64,000 nt of DNA, taken from positions 1,899,579 to 1,963,578 of the forward strand of contig NZ_CP031841.1 in NCBI RefSeq assembly GCF_003432385.1, read 5' to 3'. Every line of letters starts with the position of its first letter. The stretch's first letter is position 1. Positions 1-7,659 of this stretch are shown here, piece after piece. A model generated the notes under the pieces. That model worked only from the letters and a program-made list of their open reading frames with translations, ran no database searches and had not been told where the DNA came from. The DNA is from Breoghania sp. L-A4. GTDB taxonomy: Bacteria > Pseudomonadota > Alphaproteobacteria > Rhizobiales > Stappiaceae. Position numbers and translations under genes: made by a program.

Positions 1-249
1 CTGGCGGGCGCGGCGCTGTTCATTCTCGTGGGTTTCGTCAGCGTCATCATCGCCATGCGGACGGGCGAGATCTCCGTGGTGGCGCCGTTCCGCTACTCGA
101 TCGTGCTGTGGGCGATCCTGCTGGGCATCGTGATCTGGGGAGAGTACCCCGATCCTGCGACACTGGCCGGCATCACCATCATCATCGGCACCGGGATCTA
201 CACCTTCGTCCGCGAGCGCAAGGCCCGCGCCCAGGCGGCCCGAGGCTGA
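1..249 (+). CDS. EamA/DMT-family transporter, C-terminal end (partial)
   Basis: The reading frame is open from the first base and ends in TGA at 247-249, so the true start lies left of the window. The 82 visible residues hold two hydrophobic helices separated by a short polar stretch with EYPDP, and end in a basic tail (VRERKARAQAARG). This matches the last two helices of the drug/metabolite transporter (EamA) fold, a ten-helix inner-membrane carrier. The substrate cannot be inferred from this fragment. An alternative is another small multidrug-type permease of the same superfamily. Confidence 0.75.
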   Translation: MAGAALFILVGFVSVIIAMRTGEISVVAPFRYSIVLWAILLGIVIWGEYPDPATLAGITIIIGTGIYTFVRERKARAQAARG

Positions 250-277
250 ATTGAAAAAGGCCGGCGCCGGCGCTGCT

Positions 278-354
278 GTCCGTGGAGCCGGTGGCGCCCT
301 CGTTGGCGTTGCGCGCGATTTCCGCGGTCACCACGTTCTGTTCCTCGACCTCCG
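278..354 (-). pseudogene. Chemoreceptor (MCP) gene remnant, 77 bp
   Basis: Read on the minus strand, this stretch encodes EEQNVVTAEIARNANEGATG. It aligns almost base for base with 2716-2792, part of the signalling domain of the full chemoreceptor 2 kb downstream. The sequence just to its left (about 254-272, a run of A followed by ccggcgccgg) also resembles the terminator of that chemoreceptor. No reading frame extends beyond it. I infer a deletion remnant of a second copy, or an ectopic recombination scar. Confidence 0.7.
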
Positions 355-457
355 TCATAAAGCCAGATAAAGGGTCTGCCGCCGTGGAATTCTCCCGCCG
401 GACAATGCATTTCTCGCCATTGACCGCAGTTGGCCCTGAGCGGAAATCCGGCCAAAA

Positions 458-1366
458 TTACCGGACCGGGGTTTCGTCGCGGCACATATCAATGAATGCG
501 CGTAACGGTGTCGATGTGAAGCGGCTTGGATAATAGAGGCGCGGTCCTTCGTGCTCGGCCCACCAGTCGGGCAATACCGGAACCAGAGTCCCGGCACGGA
601 GGTCATCATCAAGCCAGTTGCGGAACGTGCCGATAATGCCCAGTCCGGCTTGGGCGTAGCTCAGTCCCGTGTTCAATGCGCTTACGCTTAGAATGAGTCG
701 CGTCAACGGCTTGACGTTTTCCGTTTTGTCTCCGTTTCGCAACGCCCAGGGAACAAGCGGTCCGCCGGGCAGGCCATATCGGATCGCATAATGGTGCGTC
801 AGTTGACGTGGGGTCTCAGGGAGGCCGTGCTTCTCGATGTAGAATGGCGCCGCCGCAAGCGCCAGCTGCTGCACGCGAGGACCGATTGGAACGGAAATCA
901 TATCCTTCTCGACGGACGCGCCGTAGCGGATGCCCGCGTCGCATCCTGCCTCAATGATGTCGACGAGACTGTTCTCCATAACGATCTCGACCTCCACGGT
1001 CGGATGTCTGCGTTGGTATTCCACGATAAGGGGCGGCAGGATGTCCGGCATGACCGCACCTGGAACGTTCAGTTTCAGGCGCCCTTTTACGACGTCTGCC
1101 GAGTGCACCGTTTCTACACAAGCCGTCTCCATTTCGGTCATCAGAGGCTGTATGCGGCTTGCCAGGACCTGGCCTTGTTCCGTTGCCCGAACGCTCCGGG
1201 TGGTTCGCAGGAGAAGCGGCACGCCGAGTTGCTTCTCGATCCGGGAGACCGTCGTGCTGACCTTCGATGGCGCAATCCCCAGCCGTTTTGCGGCAGCCCG
1301 GAACCCTCCTTCGTTCAGCACTGTCAGGAACACCTGCAGGTCGTTCGGAGAGACATTGTTCTTCAT
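458..1366 (-). CDS. LysR-family transcriptional regulator
   Basis: This is a 302-residue protein of standard LysR length. Residues about 5-65 form the N-terminal winged helix-turn-helix (NDLQVFLTVLNEGGFRAAAKRLGIAPSKVS); the rest is a periplasmic-binding-protein-like effector domain. It lies divergently from the NmrA-like oxidoreductase gene with about 110 bp between the starts, the classic layout for a LysR regulator and its target. The ATG at 1366 has only a weak ribosome site, but the N-terminus aligns with the family from there. The inducer is unknown; the paired gene suggests quinone or electrophile sensing. Confidence 0.9.
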   Translation of the reverse strand: MKNNVSPNDLQVFLTVLNEGGFRAAAKRLGIAPSKVSTTVSRIEKQLGVPLLLRTTRSVRATEQGQVLASRIQPLMTEMETACVETVHSADVVKGRLKLNVPGAVMPDILPPLIVEYQRRHPTVEVEIVMENSLVDIIEAGCDAGIRYGASVEKDMISVPIGPRVQQLALAAAPFYIEKHGLPETPRQLTHHYAIRYGLPGGPLVPWALRNGDKTENVKPLTRLILSVSALNTGLSYAQAGLGIIGTFRNWLDDDLRAGTLVPVLPDWWAEHEGPRLYYPSRFTSTPLRAFIDMCRDETPVR

Positions 1367-1476
1367 AGAGAACAGGCTATTCGAGATTCAGCGGATTATC
1401 AATAAAACGGCCTGCAACTAGGTTGATTGCAACAGCCGCCTGTCCGGACAGGACTCTTACTCAAAGGAATTCAGCG
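1367..1476. promoter_or_regulatory. Divergent LysR/oxidoreductase intergenic promoter region
   Basis: The 110 bp between the two divergent starts contains a short perfect palindrome, CAAC-TAG-GTTG, at 1415-1425, embedded in a looser dyad (tgcaactaggttgattgca). LysR proteins bind T-N11-A dyads in such regions. Assigning this dyad as the operator is an inference. Confidence 0.4.
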
Positions 1477-2337
1477 ATGCTCATCGTTACGGGAGCCTCT
1501 GGCAAACTCGGCCGCAAGATCGTCGAAAACCTGTTGCGTCATGTGTCAGCCAGGGAGATCGGTGTCAGCGTGCGTGATCCGAACAAAGTTTTGGATATGG
1601 CGGCAAGCGGGGTGCGCGTGCGCCAGGGCGATTTCAGTGACGCCGCCAGCCTGCGTCATGCGTGGGCCGGTGCAAAACGACTTCTCCTAATTTCCTCCAA
1701 CGCCGCTGCAACAGGTGGCAACCCGTTGGCGCAGCACGCCACCGCCATAAGCGTCGCACGCGAAATTGGCGTTGAACGCATCTTCTACACAAGTCAGGTA
1801 TCCAGTTCGGCTACGTCTTATTTTCCGCCTGGCCGTGATCATGCCGCGACAGAGGCCATGCTGGCCGAGTCGGGTATTGCCTGGACAGCAATGCGTCACG
1901 GTTTCTACGCGGCAAGTGCGCTGATGATGAACAAGCGTGGTTTCCACACGGGCAAGCTGGAAGGTCCTGAAGACGGCAAGGTTGCATGGACGACGCATGA
2001 CGACCTCGCGGCCGCCGACGCTGCGCTGCTCGTCGGGGACGCGGCGATCGACGGCCCGACAGCGCCGCTCACCGGAAGCGAGTGCCTGGACCTTGCCGAT
2101 CTTGCGCGTGTCGCAGGAGAACTTCTGGGCGAGCCCATTTCAAGGACGGTGGTGAGCGAAGAGGATGTGAAAGCGAATGCGCAGGCCGCAGGGATTCCTG
2201 ATGGGGCAGTAGCGGTGATGCTGGGATATTACCGCGCAGCCCATGCGGGAGAGTTCGCGGCAACTGATCCTGCACTTGCTAAAATACTGGGATGCGCACC
2301 CGAGAACATGAGGACATTTCTGAAGAGGAACCTCTAA
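1477..2337 (+). CDS. NmrA-like / SDR-type NAD(P)H-binding oxidoreductase
   Basis: The start at ATG 1477 follows an AAAGGA ribosome site, and the product begins directly with the Rossmann strand MLIVTGASGKLGRKIVENLL. The 286-residue protein carries the GxxGxxG nucleotide-binding loop and the NmrA/QOR2 layout seen in NAD(P)H:quinone reductases such as YtfG (strand, dinucleotide loop, then DFSDAASL and an FYTSQVSSS segment). It probably reduces a quinone or senses NADP in the cytoplasm. The divergent LysR gene is the likely regulator. An upstream in-frame ATG at 1423 would add 18 non-conserved residues and is less likely. Confidence 0.85.
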   Translation: MLIVTGASGKLGRKIVENLLRHVSAREIGVSVRDPNKVLDMAASGVRVRQGDFSDAASLRHAWAGAKRLLLISSNAAATGGNPLAQHATAISVAREIGVERIFYTSQVSSSATSYFPPGRDHAATEAMLAESGIAWTAMRHGFYAASALMMNKRGFHTGKLEGPEDGKVAWTTHDDLAAADAALLVGDAAIDGPTAPLTGSECLDLADLARVAGELLGEPISRTVVSEEDVKANAQAAGIPDGAVAVMLGYYRAAHAGEFAATDPALAKILGCAPENMRTFLKRNL

Positions 2338-2501
2338 TGCGGCTCTCTTTTTATAATAGCGGGCAACTGGGTTAAGTCCGCTGTTGACGCAATGCGACCG
2401 AAGCGCCGCTTTACGGCGATTGTGGTTTTATTCGCCAATTCACGATCATCCAACCGAGGTGGGATCAGTACATCGCCTAAGCATCGGACGGGCGGCGCTG
2501 C

Positions 2502-2532
2502 AAAGCAAAAGGCCGGCGCTGAACGCCGGCCA
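2502..2532 (-). terminator. Rho-independent terminator of the chemoreceptor gene
   Basis: On the minus strand, an 8-bp GC stem (GGCCGGCG / CGCCGGCC, 2511-2531) with a five-base loop is followed by TTTTGCTTT. It lies 30 bp past the chemoreceptor stop codon. Confidence 0.85.
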
Positions 2533-2562
2533 TGGTTGCTTGCGAGCGCTTCGTCCGCGGCT

Positions 2563-4326
2563 TCAGGCGGCGCGGATGGTCATCAGGAAGCGGCTCAATT
2601 CTTCCTGCAGCAGCGCGGACTGCTGCGACAGGGTGCCGACCGTGCCGATCACCTGTTCGGCGCTGGCGCTGCTGTCGGTCGCCGCCTGGCTCACATCGGA
2701 GATATGGGCCGAGATGTCCGTGGACCCTGTCGCGACCTCATTGGCGTTGCGGGCGATTTCCGCGGTCACCGCGTTCTGTTCCTCCACCGCCGAGGCGATG
2801 CCGCTGATCTGCTCGTCGATGCGCGCGATGGCCTTGACGACCGCGAGGATGGCGTCCGACGTCAGCGCCGATCCGTTTTGCATCTCGCCGACCTGCTGGC
2901 TGATGTCCTCTGTCGCCTTGCCGGTCTGGGTGGCGAGCATCTTCACTTCCGAGGCGACAACCGCGAATCCCTTGCCCGCTTCGCCGGCGCGCGCCGCCTC
3001 GATGGTGGCGTTGAGCGCCAGAAGGTTCGTCTGGTCGGCGATGTCGCTGATCAGCCGGACCACCTCATCGATCTTCTGCGCGGCGGCGGACAGCCCCTCG
3101 ACCGTCTCGCTGGAGGTCCGGGCCCGATGGGTCGTGGTCGTGGTCTCCTGCATGGCGTTGGAGACCTGACGGCTGATTTCCTCGATCGAGGCCGAGAGTT
3201 CGACGGAGGCCGAGGCCACCGTCTGGACGTTGGCCGAAGCCTGTTCCGCCGCCGCCGCCACCGCGCTTGCGCGCTGCGAGGTCTGGGTGGCGTTGGCCGC
3301 CATGCCGTGCGCCGTGGTTTCCAGTTCGGCGACGGCGCCGGCGATGCGGTCCGAGACCGACTTCACGGTCCGTTCCAGCTCATCGGCCAGCCGCATCGTC
3401 GCGTCGCGCTTTTCCTCCTCGATGCGGATTTCCTCTTCCTTGGCTTCCTCGCGCAGGCGCTTCATCTCGATGGTGTTTTCCTTGAAGCGCTCGAAGGCCA
3501 CGGCCACCTGGCCGATCTCGTCATGGCTGCGCACGTCCAGTTGAACGTCGGTGTTGTCCTTGGCCAACTCGTCGAGCGCTCCGGCCACCTTGCGCAGCGG
3601 GGTTGAGATGCAGTTGCGCGACAGAACCAGCGAGAGCATCACGCCCAGCACCAGCGAGACGACGGACACCATGGCCAGTTGTCTGATGCCGCTGTGTTCG
3701 TGCTCTTCGGCAAGCTGTGCCGAGGCCAGCGTGAAGCCCGCGAGATTCTCCGACAAGGCGATCAGCTCGTGATCGAGTTTCTCCTCCTCCACGACGATCT
3801 GCTCCGCGAGCGTTTCCGCTTCCGCGATCCTGCCGTCGTTGATCATGCCAATGACGGCGTAGACATGTTCGTCGTAAGCGGCGTGTTCGGTCTCGATCTG
3901 TTTGAGGCTAGCGAGCACGGCCTTGAATTCGTTGGTTTCCTTCACGCTGACCGAATGCGAGAGCGCTTCCTCGGCCATTCTCTCGGCCGCTATGATTTCG
4001 GCCTCGACCTTCTTCGCAAGCGTCTCGAAACTCTTCTCCACATCACCCAACCGGTTCCTGGCGTCCGGCGCGTTGATGTTCCCAAAGCGCAGCATGCGCT
4101 CGAGCATCAGCGCCTGCTCAAGCTGGTGGGTGGTGACCCGGTTGACCGCTCCGCTGAGAGGAATGTCCTTCTCGGCGATCGACTCGAGTTCCTGACCGAT
4201 ACTGTCCATCTTGAGAATGCCGATGGTGGCTACAACGATTGTCGCCGTACTGATCAGGGCGACCAGGCCCAATATTTTCGTCGAGACGGAACGTATCTTG
4301 ATCAGGCCAGCCATGGAACCAATCAT
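2563..4326 (-). CDS. Methyl-accepting chemotaxis protein
   Basis: This is a 587-residue chemoreceptor. The start at 4326 (MIGSMAGLIKI) is chosen because GAGGAAG lies five bases upstream; the frame stays open much further but without family similarity. Residues about 17-38 are the first membrane helix, followed by a periplasmic four-helix-type sensor region, a second helix (LAMVSVVSLVLGVMLSLVLS), a HAMP segment and the cytoplasmic signalling domain. That domain includes the conserved hairpin ISDIADQTNLLALNATIEAA. It relays ligand binding to CheA/CheW. The ligand is unknown. A fragment of a close relative lies at 278-354. Confidence 0.92.
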   Translation of the reverse strand: MIGSMAGLIKIRSVSTKILGLVALISTATIVVATIGILKMDSIGQELESIAEKDIPLSGAVNRVTTHQLEQALMLERMLRFGNINAPDARNRLGDVEKSFETLAKKVEAEIIAAERMAEEALSHSVSVKETNEFKAVLASLKQIETEHAAYDEHVYAVIGMINDGRIAEAETLAEQIVVEEEKLDHELIALSENLAGFTLASAQLAEEHEHSGIRQLAMVSVVSLVLGVMLSLVLSRNCISTPLRKVAGALDELAKDNTDVQLDVRSHDEIGQVAVAFERFKENTIEMKRLREEAKEEEIRIEEEKRDATMRLADELERTVKSVSDRIAGAVAELETTAHGMAANATQTSQRASAVAAAAEQASANVQTVASASVELSASIEEISRQVSNAMQETTTTTHRARTSSETVEGLSAAAQKIDEVVRLISDIADQTNLLALNATIEAARAGEAGKGFAVVASEVKMLATQTGKATEDISQQVGEMQNGSALTSDAILAVVKAIARIDEQISGIASAVEEQNAVTAEIARNANEVATGSTDISAHISDVSQAATDSSASAEQVIGTVGTLSQQSALLQEELSRFLMTIRAA

Positions 4327-4779
4327 CTTCTTCCTCGTCCTGTGAGAGAGGCATTTCGGGCGAAATGCGTAAAGTGAATATGAGCGAATTATTCGATTCA
4401 GGGGCGAGCGCAGGGCGTTCGCTCCGTTTGTTTGTAGATTTCCCGTCTCGATATTTTTTACATTGCTGATGAGATTGTATTTTGTGTGCGACTTTATTGA
4501 AATGTCGACTGGGCGATTAAAATGAATATTCGCTAACATACAATTAATCATTCGTTTACGAACAAATACATAGAGGTGTGGAAAATTGAATAGAATTTGC
4601 GAAGCGACATTTAGTTGCGAGGTCAAGGAGTGCCGCCTTCCGGCGGTTGAGAATTGTTGGATTCTCCGATCGCGCATAAAGTGGTGATCTGTTCGCGGCG
4701 TCTTGCGATCGTTTCGTCTGCGGGATTTCGGGGCCGCACAATCACACCGGGGCGATGCCCGGTTCAGGGAGAAAAGCCT
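4327..4779. other. Intergenic region, AT-rich, upstream of chemoreceptor and multicopper oxidase
   Basis: The two genes are divergent across about 450 bp, and the part from 4370 to 4620 is much richer in A+T than its surroundings. It must hold the promoters of both. I see no clear operator, RNA gene or repeat. Confidence 0.5.
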
Positions 4780-6210
4780 GTGCACAATCGTGATGGAATG
4801 CCTGACCGGCGCCGGGTTCTGGCCGGAGGCCTCGCCGTTCTGGCCTCAGGCGCGGCGCCACGCCTCGCCCGCGCCGCGAGCGCGCCGGCCATGATCATGC
4901 GCGAGATCGAAGCGCGCGCCGGTACCGCGAGCCTGCTTGAGGACGGCGGCCCGCTGACCGATATCTGGGGCTTTGGCGGCGGCGTTCCGGGGCCTGTCCT
5001 GAGGGTTGAGCAGGGCGCGCGCGTCCGCGTGCGCCTGAAGAACAGCCTGCCGCAACCCACCACGATCCACTGGCACGGCATCCGCATCGATAATGCCAAT
5101 GACGGCGTCGCGGGGCTGACCCAGGAGGCCGTGCCGCCCGGCGAGACCTTCGACTACGACTTCGTCGCGCCTGACGCGGGGACATTCTGGTACCACCCGC
5201 ACAACCGCTCGTGGGAGCAGCTCGCGCGCGGCCTCTATGGCACGCTGATTGTCGACGAGCCGGAACCGCCCGCGGTCGATCAGGATCTGGTGCTGAATTT
5301 CGATGACTGGCGGTTGGATTCGGCCGGCAAGCTGCATGAGGAAAGCTTTGGCAGCCTGATGGACTGGAGCCATGCGGGCCGGCTGGGCAATGTGCTGACG
5401 GTCAACGGGAAGCCTTTCGAGACCATTTCGGTGAAGGCCGGCGATCGGCTGCGTCTGCGGGTGCTGAACACGTCCAACGCGCGCGTTCTGTCATTCCGGT
5501 TCACGGATCATGTGCCGATGCTGATCGCTCTTGATGGCCAGCCGGTGGAGCCCGCGGCCCTTGCGGGAGATCTGATCCTGGCGCCGGGTGAACGCGCCGA
5601 CGTGATGCTCGACATGGCGCTTGCGCCCGGAGCCAAGGCCTCCATTGAGGAAGTCAGCGGACAGGATGGGCTGGAAATCGCGCGATTCGTCTATCACCCA
5701 AGCGAGACGGCTCGGGAGCATCCGCTGGACGCGCCGATGCGGCTTGCCGCCAATCCGCTCGTCCGCGGGCTTGAACTCGGCGACGCCCTGTCGCAGGACC
5801 TGCTGATGGAGGGCGGCGCCATGGGTGGCATGGCCGGCGCGCGCATGGGCGGGGAAATGATGGACATGCGCGCGCTTGTGGGGCGTGGCATGGCCTGGGC
5901 GTTCAACGGCGTCGTCGGCATGGAGCAAACGCCGCTGCTGTCGGCGGCGCGTGGGCGCACGGTGCGGATTCCGATGATCAACGATACCGGCTGGCCGCAT
6001 GCGATCCATATCCATGGTCACCATTTTCGCGTGCTCGAGCGCAATGGCGCGCCGGTCGCCGGAGAGGCGTGGAAGGATACGGTTCTGGTCGCGCCGCGCG
6101 AGCGGGTGGTGGTGGCCTTCGTCGCCGACAATCCCGGCAAATGGATGCTGCACTGTCACATGCTCGAGCATCAGGCGGCCGGAATGGGGACCTGGTTCGC
6201 GGTGGCGTGA
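4780..6210 (+). CDS. Multicopper oxidase with Tat signal
   Basis: This is a 476-residue exported laccase-like oxidase. The GTG at 4780 is chosen because AGGGAG lies eight bases upstream; ATG 4798 is the alternative. A twin-arginine signal (PDRRRVLAGG near residues 8-17) precedes the mature protein. Copper motifs are complete: HWHG (97-100), WYHPH (137-141), HIHGHH (410-415) and HCHMLEH (458-464), giving the type 1 and trinuclear sites. A methionine-rich insert (GGMAGARMGGEMMDM, about residues 345-365) resembles the substrate-gating segment of CueO-type cuprous oxidases. It probably oxidises Cu(I) or phenols in the periplasm. It is followed closely by the DUF5076 gene. Confidence 0.9.
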   Translation: MHNRDGMPDRRRVLAGGLAVLASGAAPRLARAASAPAMIMREIEARAGTASLLEDGGPLTDIWGFGGGVPGPVLRVEQGARVRVRLKNSLPQPTTIHWHGIRIDNANDGVAGLTQEAVPPGETFDYDFVAPDAGTFWYHPHNRSWEQLARGLYGTLIVDEPEPPAVDQDLVLNFDDWRLDSAGKLHEESFGSLMDWSHAGRLGNVLTVNGKPFETISVKAGDRLRLRVLNTSNARVLSFRFTDHVPMLIALDGQPVEPAALAGDLILAPGERADVMLDMALAPGAKASIEEVSGQDGLEIARFVYHPSETAREHPLDAPMRLAANPLVRGLELGDALSQDLLMEGGAMGGMAGARMGGEMMDMRALVGRGMAWAFNGVVGMEQTPLLSAARGRTVRIPMINDTGWPHAIHIHGHHFRVLERNGAPVAGEAWKDTVLVAPRERVVVAFVADNPGKWMLHCHMLEHQAAGMGTWFAVA

Positions 6211-6305
6211 AGAGGCGCGTGCACTGCTGGCCTTTTGGGTGCTTGCGCTTTATGCCTTTTCCATGAGGGAAGCGCGCCCGCGCCACAAAAGACAAGGGAT
6301 CAGGG

Positions 6306-6602
6306 ATGGAAGACAAACCGGCCAACCGGCAGGAACGCCGCGCCGCGCGCGCGCAAGGGGACCTTGACGCCGCCGCGTTTCTGGAACTTGCGGGCAAGTT
6401 CATCGACGTTGCGAACCGCGAGAACCAGAAGGTTCCGGCCACGCAGTTGCACATGATTTTTCTCTTCGCCGCCGCGCGCTACAACGCCCATGTGGCCAAA
6501 TCGGTGATGGAGGTGGAGAACCACGAAGAGTTCGTCGAGCACATGGTGAAGCAATACACCGAGATGCTGCGTCAGCACCTGGCCGATCCGGGGCTGGGCT
6601 GA
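6306..6602 (+). CDS. DUF5076 domain protein
   Basis: A 98-residue soluble protein with a charged N-terminus and an alpha-helical core (AAFLELAGKFIDVANREN, then QLHMIFLFAAARYNAHVAKS). It matches the DUF5076 family of alphaproteobacteria, whose function is unknown. There is no signal peptide or membrane segment. It lies 95 bp downstream of the multicopper oxidase on the same strand and may share its transcript. Confidence 0.8.
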   Translation: MEDKPANRQERRAARAQGDLDAAAFLELAGKFIDVANRENQKVPATQLHMIFLFAAARYNAHVAKSVMEVENHEEFVEHMVKQYTEMLRQHLADPGLG

Positions 6603-6694
6603 CCGGGATCGAGCTGAGGCGTGCCCCGGCCCGCGGCGCAAACCGCCCCGCCGCAATGCGCCGGGTCGCTCTTGCTGTTTGACCGCCGCAGGCG

Positions 6695-6919
6695 TCAGGC
6701 CGGCTGTTCCTGCGACATGGACGGCAGGCAGGCGCTGTCCTTGATGGTCCATTCGGGATGCTTGCGCGCCCAGCGATCGATCTCCGGCTCGCCGTAGCGG
6801 ACGCATTCCTTGACCGGAATGTTGGTGGTGAAGAACGGCAGATGCACGTTCTTGCAGGTCTCGGGCGCCTGGGCCAGGCAGACGGAAAGCGCAAGTATCA
6901 GCATATCGATCGTCCCCAT
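6695..6919 (-). CDS. Small cysteine-containing exported protein, paralogue A
   Basis: A 74-residue protein beginning with a hydrophobic segment (MLILALSVCLAQA) that reads as a short signal or anchor sequence. After it come four spaced cysteines and a tail of the form GEPEIDRWARKHPEWTIKDSAC. The neighbouring gene at 7008-7217 encodes a clear paralogue with the same cysteine spacing and the same GQPEIAKW...HPKWTVKKWRC tail. I do not recognise a named family; similar small proteins are widespread in Rhizobiales. The conserved cysteines suggest disulfides in the periplasm. Confidence 0.7.
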   Translation of the reverse strand: MGTIDMLILALSVCLAQAPETCKNVHLPFFTTNIPVKECVRYGEPEIDRWARKHPEWTIKDSACLPSMSQEQPA

Positions 6920-7007
6920 TGCGTATTGAAAAGCCGGGTAGTCGGATATCGAACTGCGTATTGGATGCGGCGCGCTCCCCGATGAGACCGCGCCCCACCG
7001 GGAGGCG

Positions 7008-7217
7008 TCAGGCGGATTTGGAAAGGCGGCTTTCGGGCACGCAGCGCCATTTCTTCACCGTCCACTTGGGATGGCTGACGGACCATTTGGCGATTTCGGG
7101 TTGCCCCATACGGATGCATTGCATGGGGGTGGCGTTGTCCGCCATGAACGTCAGATTGACGTCCTTGCAGGCGGCGGGCGCGGCGGAAAGGCAGACGGAG
7201 AGTGCGAGCACAAGCAT
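7008..7217 (-). CDS. Small cysteine-containing exported protein, paralogue B
   Basis: A 69-residue protein starting at ATG 7217, where the hydrophobic leader MLVLALSVCLSAAPAAC begins; the longer frame upstream is unlike any coding sequence. It has the same cysteine pattern and tryptophan-rich C-terminus as the gene 90 bp downstream at 6695-6919, so the pair arose by tandem duplication. The function is unknown. The ribosome site is weak, so a start a few codons upstream remains possible. Confidence 0.7.
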   Translation of the reverse strand: MLVLALSVCLSAAPAACKDVNLTFMADNATPMQCIRMGQPEIAKWSVSHPKWTVKKWRCVPESRLSKSA

Positions 7218-7659
7218 GACCAGATCCAGGTTGCGCCTCTTCGAGGCTGTGCGGAATGCGAGCACCTGGCAGTCTGTGGCTGGGTGCCGCGAATTCGACG
7301 GCCGTCTTCGCGGCGTTGGTCGATGATGATGTTTCCACCCTGGTGAAGCAATTCGGCAATCTACCACCTAGACATTGCCTCTAAGAAATAGTGCTGACTA
7401 GAGTGTTAACGCCGAATTAATTGTCAGGCTTCTGTCTGAAAAAATTGCAGATCGATAATTAGTGCCGAGTGCTTTGCGCTTGCTGTCCAAAAACTTTGGA
7501 AAATCAGTCCGCATAAATCTCGATCATGCCAAAAAAACAGGCGGCTGTTCCGGCCGGGCAGCGCGCGTCCGCGCGCCCTGACGGGCGCCGAAACGCCTCA
7601 CAGGCCGCCGGAGACGCCGGCATGGCGGATTGCATGCGCGCGCGTCCGGCGTGATTCGA
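7218..7659. other. Intergenic region between small secreted protein and ferredoxin gene
   Basis: About 440 bp with no supported gene. The stretch 7376-7530 is unusually AT-rich and probably contains the promoter for the two small minus-strand genes. The rest, up to the end of the ferredoxin gene, is GC-rich with no terminator that I can defend. Confidence 0.5.
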
